A DNA stretch of 64,000 bases. Origin: Flavobacteriales bacterium. GTDB lineage: Bacteria > Bacteroidota > Bacteroidia > Flavobacteriales_G > Salibacteraceae. Both the position numbers and the translations under genes were made by a program. A model generated the notes under the pieces. The model was not told the DNA's origin, did no database searches, and saw only the letters and a program-made list of their open reading frames with translations. Position 1 is the first letter of the stretch. The number at the start of each line of letters is the position of its first letter. Location: contig JABJJW010000024.1 of assembly GCA_018660685.1 (NCBI GenBank), positions 1 through 64,000 of the forward strand, in the 5' to 3' direction. This document shows positions 31,831 through 41,862 of this stretch, piece by piece.

Positions 31831-32850
31831 ATGCAAGACAAAGAATACCAGAGGAATTTCGACTCTACGAATCTGATTTTCTTCCTTCTCAAATACCGAA
31901 CTCCGCTGATTGCGATATCGGTGGCTGCTGCTCTTTTATCAGCGGTAGTATCCTTGATGATTCAGGAAAAGTATCTATCGACCGTTATTCTGTTTCCAGC
32001 TGCGACCAACTCGATTTCAAAATCTTTAATGGCAGAGGATTTCAGCGGCAAGCAGGATATTAATGCTTTTGGTGAAGAAGAAGAAGCAGAGCAATTACTT
32101 CAGATTTTGAACTCCGATGACATTAGCGGATACATCCGAGAAAAGTATAACCTAAGAAATCACTACGGTTTTGATGCCGATGAGCAGTACGTTTTGACGA
32201 ATACGGTTAAAGAGTATCAAGATCTGGTGACCTTCAAACGAACCGAGTTCAATTCAGTTCGAATTGATGTCCTTGATCACAACAAAGACACCGCAGCGCT
32301 CATTGCAAATGACATTGCCGACCGTTTGGACTGGGTTCGAACGCGAATGCAACAAGAAAGAGCCCAACAAGGGTTGGGAATTATTGAACAAGAATACCAT
32401 CAGATGCAGGACTACATGAAAAGCATGGAAGACTCACTGACGGCGATTCGTAAAAAAGGGCTTACGGATTTTGAAGTGGAAGTTGAGCAGCTTACCAAAG
32501 CTTACTATGAAGCAGTCGCCTCAGGAAACAACCGCGTAAAAGATGAACTTCAAAAGAAGATTGACATCTTCTCAGAGTACGGATCGGCATACATGTCCTT
32601 AACTGAGAACCTAGAATTCGAACGTGAGCAGCTGTCTTTACTGAGAGCAAAGTACCAAGAGACCAAGGCCGATGCTGAGGAGTCACTCACCACGAAATTT
32701 GTGGTAAATGAAGCGTATGCATCAGAGAAAAAGGCATACCCAATCAGGTGGCTTATTGTACTTGTATCTACGTTCAGTGCTTTTCTTTTAGGCATCCTTG
32801 GCATCATCGCTATTGAGAACTTCAAGAAGTTCAAGGCTACAGAGCAATAG
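31831..32850 (+). CDS. Wzz-like polysaccharide chain-length determinant protein
   Basis: 339 residues with the Wzz arrangement: an N-terminal membrane helix (about 29-50), a long periplasmic domain rich in coiled coil (about 170-285), and a C-terminal helix (about 303-325) preceded by KKAYPIRWL, the proline-rich part typical of Wzz proteins. It should set the modal length of O-antigen or exopolysaccharide chains together with a Wzy polymerase. No cytoplasmic kinase domain follows, so it is not a Wzc-type protein. Its stop overlaps the next start by one base. Confidence 0.87.
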   Translation: MQDKEYQRNFDSTNLIFFLLKYRTPLIAISVAAALLSAVVSLMIQEKYLSTVILFPAATNSISKSLMAEDFSGKQDINAFGEEEEAEQLLQILNSDDISGYIREKYNLRNHYGFDADEQYVLTNTVKEYQDLVTFKRTEFNSVRIDVLDHNKDTAALIANDIADRLDWVRTRMQQERAQQGLGIIEQEYHQMQDYMKSMEDSLTAIRKKGLTDFEVEVEQLTKAYYEAVASGNNRVKDELQKKIDIFSEYGSAYMSLTENLEFEREQLSLLRAKYQETKADAEESLTTKFVVNEAYASEKKAYPIRWLIVLVSTFSAFLLGILGIIAIENFKKFKATEQ

Positions 32851-34286
32851 TGACTCAAGCCAAGAAAAATCGAATCCTTTATTTAATCGCTGGGGTATTC
32901 ATTGCCTTGAGTTCCGTATTTCTCTTTTTTGAGCAATTCTGGTTTCTGGGTCTTCCAATAGCACTCGCCGTCATAGCGGTGGCGATATTTCGTCTTGATT
33001 GGTTGTTTCTTCTTATCACTCTTCTGACTCCATTTTCTATTAACGTTGAGAATATTGGAGGTGGATTTGGACTTCATCTTCCCACAGAACCGTTGATGTT
33101 CGGGCTCATGGTGGTCTTTTTGATTCGTGTGTTTCAGGACGGTTATTTTGATTCTAAGGTCATGCGCCATCCGCTTACCTTGGCTATTTTCATTAATACT
33201 TTCTGGATATTTATTTCCTGTTTTACCAGTGAAGAGCCACTTGTATCCGTGAAGTTCTTGTTGTCTAGACTATGGTTTGTGGTCGGCTTCTTTTTCATTG
33301 CGACACAGGTGTTCAGAGACTCGAATAACATTCGACGTTTCCTATGGATGTATATCGTTCCCCTTACCGTCGTCGGTATCTATACCATCATCGTTCATTC
33401 AACACACAATTTTGATCAAAAGCCCGCTCATTGGGTCATGCAACCATTTTTCAAAGACCACACCTCCTACGGTGCAATATTGGCCATGTTCTATCCGATT
33501 ACTTGGGCCTATTTATGGAGTAAAAACTTGAGCATCAACACCAAGATCGTTATCGGAGTAATCATCGCGATTCTCACGCTAGCCATTATTCTTAGCTATA
33601 CGCGGGCAGCTTGGGTAAGTCTCCTGGGAACATTGGTCGTATTTGGAATTGTGCAATTCCGCGTTAAATGGTGGATTGTCATCGTCATGCTCGGCATTGG
33701 AGTTGGAGGTTATTTCTCCTTCGAAGATCAGATCTTTCAGAAGCTGGAGAAGAATCGTCAGGATTCGTCAGATGACATAGCGGAACACGTGAATTCAATT
33801 TCGAATGTCGCTACAGATGCTAGCAACCTGGAGCGAATCAATCGGTGGAGCGCTGCGCTTCGGATGTTTGAGGAACGACCAATATTTGGATTCGGCCCGG
33901 GAACATATAAGTTCTACTACGCGTCTTACCAACATTCTTCTCAACTCACGATTATCAGTACAAACTTTGGGAATCTCGGAAATGCGCATAGCGAGTACTT
34001 TGGACCTCTAGCGGAACAAGGTGTTCTCGGATTGATCACTTTATTGATCATCATGGGGATTGCTATTTACAAGTTCATCGTAGTTTACTATGATACAAAG
34101 TCACTTGAAATGAGAATCGCCTTGATGGGTGCTTTCCTTGGATGGATTACTTACATCGTGCACGGAGTGCTCAATAATTACTTGGACTTAGATAAGGCAA
34201 ATGTTCCCTTCTGGGGATTTCTTGCGCTACTAGTAGCCGTTGAGGTTTATCACAAGAATAAATCAGACGAAGCGACAGCTTATTAA
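32850..34286 (+). CDS. O-antigen ligase family protein (WaaL/Wzy-type)
   Basis: 478-residue membrane protein with about 11 helices and the large periplasmic loop typical of the Wzy_C family, with the motif FGFGPGTYKF and HSEYFGPLAEQGVLG, in which the His corresponds to the conserved active-site region. It either links the polymer to lipid A core or polymerises it; sequence alone cannot separate the two. It begins with GTG overlapping the upstream TAG by one base. The 3' end overlaps the convergent phosphatase gene by 24 bp. Confidence 0.9.
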   Translation: MTQAKKNRILYLIAGVFIALSSVFLFFEQFWFLGLPIALAVIAVAIFRLDWLFLLITLLTPFSINVENIGGGFGLHLPTEPLMFGLMVVFLIRVFQDGYFDSKVMRHPLTLAIFINTFWIFISCFTSEEPLVSVKFLLSRLWFVVGFFFIATQVFRDSNNIRRFLWMYIVPLTVVGIYTIIVHSTHNFDQKPAHWVMQPFFKDHTSYGAILAMFYPITWAYLWSKNLSINTKIVIGVIIAILTLAIILSYTRAAWVSLLGTLVVFGIVQFRVKWWIVIVMLGIGVGGYFSFEDQIFQKLEKNRQDSSDDIAEHVNSISNVATDASNLERINRWSAALRMFEERPIFGFGPGTYKFYYASYQHSSQLTIISTNFGNLGNAHSEYFGPLAEQGVLGLITLLIIMGIAIYKFIVVYYDTKSLEMRIALMGAFLGWITYIVHGVLNNYLDLDKANVPFWGFLALLVAVEVYHKNKSDEATAY

Positions 34287-35488
34287 GGCAATGTCGTCGT
34301 GAAATTGAGCTTTGCCGCGATAGTCGTTAAGCATTTTCATTACCGAATCATTTACATCCGAAGTATTCACGAATTCTTTGGATGTCAACACTTCTTCAAG
34401 CGCCGAATCCGGCAGTGGAACATCAGCTTCATTTTCTACTTCAGTGACGCCATCAGTAAAACAGAGTAAGGTACTGTTCGGTTGCACTTTTACTTTGCTG
34501 CAGACAATGAATGGAAGAATTTCGAACATTCCCAGTCCAACACACCCATCTTTCAAATAAAGTACTTCTTCACCACTGGTGAGTAGGGGAGACACATGGG
34601 CAGAGTTGATGTATTCCAGAATTCGTTTATCCCGCATGTATTTGGTGATGAAAAGGGTAATGTGCCTTTCCCATGCGCATTGCTCCAGACGCGATCATTG
34701 AGTCGCTCAACAATTTCTTTAAGGTCGGTGTTCGTCGTAAGATTTGCTCTGAGATTTGCTTGAAAGGCTGCCATAAGTATGGCGGCTGACATCCCTTTTC
34801 CGCTAACATCGGCCATGCAGATGAAGACCTCATTCTCACTTACTTCAATCACATCATAAAAATCTCCACCCACTTCCTGGTGCGGCTTGTAGAGGGAGGC
34901 GGATTGGATGTAATCGTTGTTCGGTAAAACTTCCGGGAGCAGAATTTCCTGCATCTGGGCCGCCATTTTCAATTCCCGTTCGATGCGCTCCTGTCGTATC
35001 GACTCGCGAAGGAGATACTTGTTCATGACCGCAACTGCAGTGATGTTTGCCAGCGTTTGAATAAAAGGAAGATGCTTGATAATGGGGCTTGCCTTAAGTT
35101 CGTTTTCATCGATATCTCCTAGTAGCAAGTAGGCAATAATTTCACTTTGATTGAATACCGGGATGACAACGTCGAAGCTCGTTTCACTGGACTCAGCGCT
35201 CATGGCTACCACAGTGATGTCTCGGATATGTTGGAGCTCCTTTTCTACATCCACTTTGAGTTCATCGTCGGTAACTCCATATCCGAAAACATTGTTCCAA
35301 ACGCCCTCCTGATTAATGAAGCCGATGGCTTTGCCAATATTGAGCTGATGTTCCAGAATATATTGAAACAGAACAAAGAGCTCTTCTTCGCTCAAATTGT
35401 TGTTGATGGCATTGGTGATTTCAAGTAACGTGTTCAGCTTGAAATCTCGCAATGACAACTTCCGACCAGAAGTGGTTGTCCTTAGCAT
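34263..35488 (-). pseudogene. SpoIIE/PP2C-type protein phosphatase gene with a frameshift
   Basis: Two overlapping minus-strand frames make up one protein of about 407 residues. The first frame (to 34553) holds an N-terminal GAF-like sensor domain and the first half of the SpoIIE phosphatase (QEVGGDFYDV, CMADVSGKGMSAAI, both metal-binding Asp present). The second frame (to 34263) holds the rest (LEYINSAHVSPLL, CFTDGVTEVENE, FHDDIALISCRF). Near 34665-34672 the reading changes frame; the expected segment GE(K/R)HITLFITKY is rebuilt if one base is restored in the GGG run (34670-34672). So it is a one-base deletion, either real or a sequencing error. An intact protein would dephosphorylate a Ser/Thr-phosphorylated regulator. 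Confidence 0.82.
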
Positions 35489-35523
35489 GGCATGTTCTCC
35501 TCGTCTAAATTAGACTTTTGAAT

Positions 35524-36423
35524 CTACTTCTCCGAACTAAGACGCGTAATAAGAGCAATCTGTTGCATCATCTTCCTTGCTTGGATTGCAGGGCTTCCGA
35601 AATAAGTCTGACCCGCAGGAACGGACTTCGCAACTCCCGACTGAGCATAAACAACCGCCCCTCTCCCAACGCTAACGTTGGTGGCTACACCCACTTGGCC
35701 CCAAAGCGTGACGTCATCTTCAAGGACAACACAACCTGCAAGACCCACCTGAGCTGCGAGTCGACAATTCTTTCCAACCTGTACGTCGTGACCAACGTGA
35801 ATCTGGTTATCCATTTTAGTTCCGCTTCCGATCAACGTATCTGAAGTGACCCCACGATCTATGGTGCAACCAGCTCCAATTTCAACATCATCCTCGATGA
35901 CGACACGACCCACGCTGTTCATTCTTGTATGGGTTCCACTATCTGTCTTGTAGTAGAATGCGTCGCTGCCAACCACTGAGTTAGCCTGAATCACGACATG
36001 ATTGCCGATGACGCAATTTTCGTTCACCACCACTCCTGGATGAATGAGACATCCTTCACCAATTATGACATTATTGGCGATGCTGGCGGTCTGATGAATC
36101 ATCGATGTTTCACCTATTTCTGCTGGCAAAACTTCTTTCGAACTCAGCTCAAATGCCAATCGATTGAACACCTCAAATGGTTTTGGATCGATAAGTAATC
36201 CTTTCCCAGCAGGCACTTCAACCTCCTTGTCAATGATAATTACGGAAGCTCCTGATTGAATGGTGTCTTGATAGTACTTAGGGTGATCGACAAATACCAC
36301 ATCACCTTCCTGAACCATGTGGATTTCGTTGATTCCTTCAGCTTGAAGGTTTTCGTCGCCACTAAATTCACATGAAAGCAACTCGGCCAATTCGCCCAGC
36401 GAGTATGGTCGTTCGAATTTCAC
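35524..36423 (-). CDS. LpxD-like acyltransferase, second paralogue
   Basis: 299-residue hexapeptide-repeat protein with an N-terminal UDP-sugar-binding domain (about 1-100) and a left-handed beta helix. The segment GHDVQVGKNCRLAAQVGLAG corresponds to the catalytic His region of LpxD. It lies after efp, away from the main lpxD-lpxC-lpxA operon at 49814-53642, and is 44 residues shorter than that LpxD, mostly lacking the C-terminal helices. Bacteroidota often have two lpxD-like genes; whether this one acts on lipid A precursors or on another UDP-sugar is not known. It shares one base with efp. Confidence 0.85.
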   Translation of the reverse strand: MKFERPYSLGELAELLSCEFSGDENLQAEGINEIHMVQEGDVVFVDHPKYYQDTIQSGASVIIIDKEVEVPAGKGLLIDPKPFEVFNRLAFELSSKEVLPAEIGETSMIHQTASIANNVIIGEGCLIHPGVVVNENCVIGNHVVIQANSVVGSDAFYYKTDSGTHTRMNSVGRVVIEDDVEIGAGCTIDRGVTSDTLIGSGTKMDNQIHVGHDVQVGKNCRLAAQVGLAGCVVLEDDVTLWGQVGVATNVSVGRGAVVYAQSGVAKSVPAGQTYFGSPAIQARKMMQQIALITRLSSEK

Positions 36424-36986
36424 TATTTGACGCGTTCTGAATATGATCCGTCTCTGGTATCAACCTTGACCTTGTCACCTTCATTGATGAAAAGAGGAAC
36501 TCGAATCTCATAGCCGGTTTCAATTGTCGCTGGCTTGAGCGTGTTAGTGGCGGTATCTCCCTTAATTCCGGGTTCTGTATATGTGATCTCTAACTCAACA
36601 CGTGCTGGTAAATCGCAGAACAAAGCTCTTTCTTCTTCTGCGTGGAAAACGATTTCCACGGTTTGTCCTTCCTTCAGATACTCGAATCCGTTGATCACTT
36701 TCTCTTCTATAAAAGTCTGCTCGAAAGTCTCGGTGTGCATGAAATGATATCCTTGATCATCCTTATACAAATACTGGTAAGGACGACGCTCAATACGTAC
36801 TTCATCCACCTTGGATCCAGAGGGAAATGTGTTATCCAGCACTTTACCTGTGTTGATGCTTTTGAGCTTCGTACGGACGAATGCTGGTCCCTTTCCTGGT
36901 TTAACGTGTAAAAATTCAGTAATGGTGTAGAGATCGTTATTGAACGCGATCGTCATTCCATTCTTAAAATCTGATGTTGAAGCCAT
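36423..36986 (-). CDS. efp: Elongation factor P
   Basis: 187 residues, the normal length, with the KOW-like domain I and two OB domains. The conserved loop [10 protein letters not shown] carries Lys32 at its tip, the residue that enters the peptidyl-transferase centre to help proline-proline bond formation. Pro34 replaces Gln/Ala of many homologues. The C-terminus ([20 protein letters not shown]) is typical. A TATTTTTG box lies 18 nt before the start, and the lpxD-like gene follows directly, sharing a base. Confidence 0.96.
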   Translation of the reverse strand: MASTSDFKNGMTIAFNNDLYTITEFLHVKPGKGPAFVRTKLKSINTGKVLDNTFPSGSKVDEVRIERRPYQYLYKDDQGYHFMHTETFEQTFIEEKVINGFEYLKEGQTVEIVFHAEEERALFCDLPARVELEITYTEPGIKGDTATNTLKPATIETGYEIRVPLFINEGDKVKVDTRDGSYSERVK

Positions 36987-37004
36987 GTTTTCTTATTGAG
37001 GTCG

Positions 37005-37012
37005 CAAAAATA
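37005..37012 (-). promoter_or_regulatory. Candidate -7 box for efp
   Basis: TATTTTTG on the minus strand, an exact match to TAnnTTTG, 18 nt before the ATG at 36986. The -33 position has no TTG. Confidence 0.45.
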
Positions 37013-37098
37013 GCTTTGTTAGAGGTATTCTTTTTAATCTGGTAAACTATCCTAGAAGACCAAGGAGAAACTATTGAATTAGAGCTACTTTAGACCTC

Positions 37099-37932
37099 AT
37101 GTTCATCAGGCTACCCATAATCATCTTCTTATTCTCAGGCTTTGGTTATGAGCTCCGAGCCGGAGGTAACAATGAATCACATGGAGCGCGATCTGTCGCC
37201 ATGGGAGGAGCTGTTGTATCGTCTGTAGACATTTGGTCAACCTCAAATAATCCTGGAGCACTGGGAATGCTCGATCACTATGGACTCGGCTTGTCGTATG
37301 AAAGTCGCCACTTGTTGCCAGAAGCTGGATTGAAATCATTTGCGTTCGCCGCTCCTGTGAGTGGTGGCACATTCTCGCTCGTCGGCCATAGTTATGGATA
37401 TGCTTCGTTCAGTGACAATAGAATTGGTTTGGCTTATGCTCGGAAATTGGCCAAGTTCCTGAGCATTGGAGTTCAACTGAATTACGTCAATACTCAAATC
37501 GGAGATGTTTACGGGAGTAGATCCACAATGGTAGCAGAGCTCGGTGCACTTATGAAACCATCTGAAAAATTGAGTGTTGGTGTTCACCTTTATAATCCAA
37601 CCCGACAAAAGCTTGCTGATTTTGACAATGAGCGGATACCGACACTATTGGCAATTGGAAGTACCTATGAATTCTCTGAGAAGGTTTCCATGACACTACA
37701 GGTTGATAAAGACATGGACTTGCCAATTAACTTAAGAAGCGGGATAGAGTACGTGCCTGTTGAACAAATCCACATTAGAGCAGGATATGCCACGCTGAAT
37801 TCGTCGTTTGGTTTTGGATTGGGTGTGGTTTGGAACAAAATGGGAATTGACGTAGCAACCAATTGGGACCAACAACTCGGTTCCAGTGCATCGGCCAGCC
37901 TTTCGTACTATTTCGGCAAGCGTAAGTCATGA
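37099..37932 (+). CDS. PorV/PorQ-like outer-membrane beta-barrel protein
   Basis: 277 residues with a signal peptide (about 1-22) and alternating beta strands to the C-terminus (LSYYFGKRKS). The start of the mature part, GARSVAMGGAVVSSVDIWSTSNNPGAL, is characteristic of the PorV/PorQ family (FadL-like barrels). PorV and PorQ are T9SS outer-membrane proteins that carry cargo to the attachment complex (established). This gene is smaller and may be a related barrel only. Its end overlaps the next gene as ATGA. Confidence 0.82.
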   Translation: MFIRLPIIIFLFSGFGYELRAGGNNESHGARSVAMGGAVVSSVDIWSTSNNPGALGMLDHYGLGLSYESRHLLPEAGLKSFAFAAPVSGGTFSLVGHSYGYASFSDNRIGLAYARKLAKFLSIGVQLNYVNTQIGDVYGSRSTMVAELGALMKPSEKLSVGVHLYNPTRQKLADFDNERIPTLLAIGSTYEFSEKVSMTLQVDKDMDLPINLRSGIEYVPVEQIHIRAGYATLNSSFGFGLGVVWNKMGIDVATNWDQQLGSSASASLSYYFGKRKS

Positions 37933-40022
37933 AGAGAGTCGGGCTGATATTCGGTCTGATAATTCTAATAGGATCTGTGTTGGCTCAAGACTCAGACCAA
38001 CAGAAGCAAGTCGCCATCGACCAGATCATCGAGCTCGTTTCGGAAAACCTGGAGACTGAAGATTTAGACTTCACAACCGTTCTCGAAGACCTGAACTATT
38101 TCTACGACCATCCCCTGAACCTTAACAAGGCTGAGAGAGGTGAACTTCAAAGACTCTATGCGCTCGATGATTTCCAAATCAGGGCGTTGCAGAGACATAT
38201 TAAGCTCGCTGGAAAGCTCATTTCAATGTTGGAATTACAAGGAATTGATGGTTTCGATTTAAGAACGTTGGAGGCAATTGGGCCTTTTGTGAAGGTGCTG
38301 GATAAAACCACCGAAAGCAGATTAAACGGGACATCGATTAAACAAGAGGCCAGTCATGAAGCCATCATTCGATATCAGCGAGTTTTGGAAGAAATGGAGG
38401 GGTTTGCGCCCATTGATGATTCAACGTTGTCAGCGAAACCCGATAGTCGGTACTTGGGTGATGCAGCCAGAATATATACTCGTTATAGATTTCGGTTCTT
38501 GAAAAACCTAAGCGCTGGAATTACAGCCGAAAAAGATCCTGGTGAAGAGTTTTTTACTGGGACCCAGAAACTTGGATTTGATTACTATTCCGCTCATATT
38601 TATCTTGGGAATCAAGGCGTTATAAAGCATGCGATAATTGGGGACTATCAAATCGAGTTTGGCCAAGGACTGACCTACTGGACCGGATTGGCTTTCGGGA
38701 AATCAGCAGACATTAAGAGTATCAAGCGCAATGGACGTGGAATTGCTCCTTACGTCAGCGCAGATGAGAATAATTTCATGCGAGGTGCGGCCACAACACT
38801 GCAAATTGGATCAGTGGAAATCACGGCATTTGGATCGAGCAAGATGCTGGATGCGAACAAAACTGTCATCGACACGCTCGACGAAGAATTTCAGGTGTCA
38901 GAATTCTCTTCCCTTCAGACAAGTGGCATTCATGGGACGCCTTCTCAGCTCTTCGATAAAGATGCCGTCAGAGAGACAAACTTTGGAGGAAACGTAAAAG
39001 TGTCACTGGACGATCATCATATAGGCGCCACTTTCGTTCAGACCAATTATGGAAGTGACTTCGGAGGTTTGGCTGACTTGTACAGAAAGTTTGAAGGACG
39101 TAGCGGTTCCTTCTACGTCGCTGGGCTCGACTATCAATTTCTAATTCGCAATATTCTTGGATTTGGCGAAGCCTCATTTCGGTCAGATGGCGGCACGGCC
39201 TACATCAATGGGGCCATCATGAGTCTGGATCAAACGTTCAATATTTCAATTCTACATCGGAATTATAGCAAAGGATACTTCTCCCCGCGGAGCAATGCCA
39301 TCAGCGAGAGTTCAAGAAACAGCAATGAAGAAGGGTTGTATTTTGGCCTCGAGGCAAAGATGAGTAAGGCTTGGCGTTTCAATGCATACTACGATCTGTT
39401 CACATTTCCGTGGTTGCGTTTTAGAACGGATATTCCATCCTACGGGAAGGAATATTTAGGTCAACTAGAGTATCGGCCGAACAAGGCATTTAAAGCCTAT
39501 GCTCGATACAGAATGGAAGAAAAGCAGGAAAACTATCAGGTGGAAAACCTTCCATCTAAATCTGTGAATTTCCAGAAAAAACAGTGGTTCAGAATCAACG
39601 CCCAATACGCCTTTTCCAAAACATTTTCAATTCGAAATCGACTCGAGTACCTCTTCGTAAATCAGCCAGAAAGAACAGCAGAATCAGGATGGATGATGTA
39701 TCAGGACTTCATCTGGAAGCCGACGTGGCCTGCTCGCTACGAACTGAAATTCAGATATGCTCTATTTGACACCGATGGATATGATAGCCGAATCTACACC
39801 TATGAGCATGACGTGCTCTATGCCTTTTCTGTTCCGGCATATTACAATCGAGGAAGTAGAGCCTATCTTATTGGGAAATATGATCTGAGCAGATGGAGTG
39901 AACTAACCGTCCGATTGTCCCAAACATTCTATGCCGACCGCAATCAAATCGGAAGTGGCTTGAATGAAATCGACGGATCGACGAGAACTGAGGTGAAGGC
40001 TCAATTAAGAGTGAAGTTCTAA
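37929..40022 (+). CDS. Helix-hairpin-helix containing outer-membrane protein
   Basis: 697 residues: signal peptide 1-19, then a ComEA-like helix-hairpin-helix region (about 45-120, LNLNKAERGELQRLYALDDF and LELQGIDGFDLRTLEAIGP), then a large C-terminal beta barrel of repeated strands (last LRVKF). Proteins with this mix are common in Bacteroidota and are thought to lie in the outer membrane; their function is unknown to me. It is translationally coupled to the PorV/PorQ-like gene by ATGA, so both barrels are probably made together. Confidence 0.85.
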   Translation: MKRVGLIFGLIILIGSVLAQDSDQQKQVAIDQIIELVSENLETEDLDFTTVLEDLNYFYDHPLNLNKAERGELQRLYALDDFQIRALQRHIKLAGKLISMLELQGIDGFDLRTLEAIGPFVKVLDKTTESRLNGTSIKQEASHEAIIRYQRVLEEMEGFAPIDDSTLSAKPDSRYLGDAARIYTRYRFRFLKNLSAGITAEKDPGEEFFTGTQKLGFDYYSAHIYLGNQGVIKHAIIGDYQIEFGQGLTYWTGLAFGKSADIKSIKRNGRGIAPYVSADENNFMRGAATTLQIGSVEITAFGSSKMLDANKTVIDTLDEEFQVSEFSSLQTSGIHGTPSQLFDKDAVRETNFGGNVKVSLDDHHIGATFVQTNYGSDFGGLADLYRKFEGRSGSFYVAGLDYQFLIRNILGFGEASFRSDGGTAYINGAIMSLDQTFNISILHRNYSKGYFSPRSNAISESSRNSNEEGLYFGLEAKMSKAWRFNAYYDLFTFPWLRFRTDIPSYGKEYLGQLEYRPNKAFKAYARYRMEEKQENYQVENLPSKSVNFQKKQWFRINAQYAFSKTFSIRNRLEYLFVNQPERTAESGWMMYQDFIWKPTWPARYELKFRYALFDTDGYDSRIYTYEHDVLYAFSVPAYYNRGSRAYLIGKYDLSRWSELTVRLSQTFYADRNQIGSGLNEIDGSTRTEVKAQLRVKF

Positions 40023-40036
40023 TCTAAATTCGCGGC

Positions 40037-40636
40037 TTGGCTAATCACTATCAAACCCTAGGACTCACTCATGAAGCCTCGAGCGACGAGATTAGAGATG
40101 CATATCGAAGTTTAGCCAAAAAGTATCACCCAGACGTCAGTGAGCTGCCAGATTCTGAAGATCTATTCATCGAAGTCACCGAGGCGTATGAGATCTTGAG
40201 CGACCCAACGAAACGTCGACGGTACGACTTGACTCGCCACAGTCCAAGTCCTCGGATGGCAGGAGCGAGGAAGCAAAAGGTTTATGAATCCTATGTTGAG
40301 AAGCAACAAGAAAGTGCCCGGAAGAAGGCGAAGGAATACAGCAAGGTCAAGTATCAAAAGTTTGATCACGAATATTTCGACTCGGTTGCGGGCTTTTATT
40401 TCCCCAAATTTCTTGGCTGCGCAGCAATAGCCATTCTAATGTTACTCGCATGCGCGTTGATCCTGTTTTTGACTGTTTTGATATTTGGCAATAGTGCAAT
40501 TACGGTGTTGATGGTTTTCATATTACTCATGGTACTAGTCGCTGGAACGGCATACTTCAGCACGATGTTCGATGTATGGCATAACGCAAGGCAAAAACAA
40601 CGTGTGAGGTCAAGAACTCGAAAGAGGTCTTCGTGA
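40037..40636 (+). CDS. J-domain protein with two C-terminal TM helices
   Basis: 199 residues. Residues 4-66 are a type III J domain with the HPD triad (31-33) that stimulates the DnaK ATPase. A basic linker follows (RKQKVYESYVEKQQESARKK), then two membrane helices (about 127-151 and 154-175) and an arginine-rich end. It would recruit DnaK to the inner membrane. The start is TTG at 40037, 14 bp after the barrel gene. There is no glycine-rich or zinc domain, so it is not a general DnaJ. Confidence 0.87.
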   Translation: MANHYQTLGLTHEASSDEIRDAYRSLAKKYHPDVSELPDSEDLFIEVTEAYEILSDPTKRRRYDLTRHSPSPRMAGARKQKVYESYVEKQQESARKKAKEYSKVKYQKFDHEYFDSVAGFYFPKFLGCAAIAILMLLACALILFLTVLIFGNSAITVLMVFILLMVLVAGTAYFSTMFDVWHNARQKQRVRSRTRKRSS

Positions 40637-40641
40637 AGTGA

Positions 40642-41862
40642 TCACCTCGTCGGCCTCACATCGACAAACTTCTCCACCTGATTCCAGAAACCTGGATAGG
40701 ATTTGGCCACGGCCATTGGGTTCTCAATTTTGAATTCTGAGAACAACATGCTCATCGGTGCTACCGCCATGACCATTCGGTGGTCATCATAGGATTCAAA
40801 GTACGTCTCCGGCGTATGCGGTTCGCTTGGACTCATATTCATGATGGGCCCGTCGGTGCTGGTCTTGACTCCGATCTTATGAAGCTCATTTTCCAGAGCC
40901 GCAATGCGGTCGGTTTCCTTTAGTCGAAGGTTGTCCAATCCACTCATCGTGAAGTCTTGTTTCATGCCGGCTGCAGCAAAAGCGGCGGGAGGAACTAAAT
41001 CAGGGTGATTTCGAAAATTCCAACTCTCAACCTTTTGGGCTTCTCCATTCTTTTCTACGCGCAGGCCTCTCTCTGTGAAGGTGCATTTCAAGCCAAGCCG
41101 TTCGTACAATTCGATGGCCGACTTATCTCCTTGAATGGAATCGCTGGTCAACCCTCTTAAGATGATATCAGATTTGCGGCTCAAAGCAGCAAAACTCATC
41201 CAGAATGCGGCTGATGACCAATCCCGCTCAATCGTAAATTCTTTTGATCGATAACGCCCTGGATGAACAGTAATGACATTCTCGTCAATATCCACTTGTG
41301 CACCACATCGTGTCATCAAATTCTGCGTCATGAGGATGTATGGACGAGAAAGCGGATCACCATTTATCTTGATTTTGAGCGCCTGCGGTAGAGTAGGAGC
41401 AATGAGCATCAGTCCCGTGATGAACTGACTCGAAACATTTCCATCGATGTTGATTTCTCCTCCTTTTAGCCTTCGCCCTTCAATGTGCAGCGGCGGAAAG
41501 CCTTCATTCTCCAAGTAAGTTATGTGTGCCCCCAATTGGCGCAATGCATCAACCAGCAAAGCGATTGGTCGTTTCTTCATCCTGTCAGATCCCGTCAGCA
41601 CTTTTTCGCCAGGTTGTGTGGCATAATAGGCCGTTAAGAACCTCATAGCCGTGCCCGCCGGCCCAACATCAGTAATAATGTCGTTTCGATCTAATGCTTT
41701 GGATAATACAGCTGTATCATCGGCATCGCTAAGTTGATTGATCTGAAAAGGTTTGGAAGAGAGAGCTCGTATGATCAGAACGCGATTGCTAATACTCTTC
41801 GATCCGGGGAGTTCAATGTCTCCCTTCAGATTGTGAGTTTTAGCGCGTAGTATGTATTTCAT
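40642..41862 (-). CDS. aroA: 3-phosphoshikimate 1-carboxyvinyltransferase (EPSP synthase)
   Basis: 406-residue enzyme of the shikimate pathway; it joins shikimate-3-phosphate and PEP. LPGSKSISNRVLIIRAL is the Lys/Ser/Arg substrate-binding start of the family; the PEP-binding LKETDRIAAL and C-terminal DHRMVMAVAPM motifs are also present. The length is somewhat shorter than in Proteobacteria (about 427), as usual for this phylum. The ATG overlaps the aroB stop by one base, so the two steps are encoded as a coupled pair although dehydroquinate dehydratase and other pathway genes are absent here. Confidence 0.96.
   Translation of the reverse strand: MKYILRAKTHNLKGDIELPGSKSISNRVLIIRALSSKPFQINQLSDADDTAVLSKALDRNDIITDVGPAGTAMRFLTAYYATQPGEKVLTGSDRMKKRPIALLVDALRQLGAHITYLENEGFPPLHIEGRRLKGGEINIDGNVSSQFITGLMLIAPTLPQALKIKINGDPLSRPYILMTQNLMTRCGAQVDIDENVITVHPGRYRSKEFTIERDWSSAAFWMSFAALSRKSDIILRGLTSDSIQGDKSAIELYERLGLKCTFTERGLRVEKNGEAQKVESWNFRNHPDLVPPAAFAAAGMKQDFTMSGLDNLRLKETDRIAALENELHKIGVKTSTDGPIMNMSPSEPHTPETYFESYDDHRMVMAVAPMSMLFSEFKIENPMAVAKSYPGFWNQVEKFVDVRPTR

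Noticed and set aside
36423-36986. EF-P with Arg32 (EarP type)
   Set aside because: The tip residue is Lys32 (PGKGPA), so the rhamnosylated Arg type does not apply.
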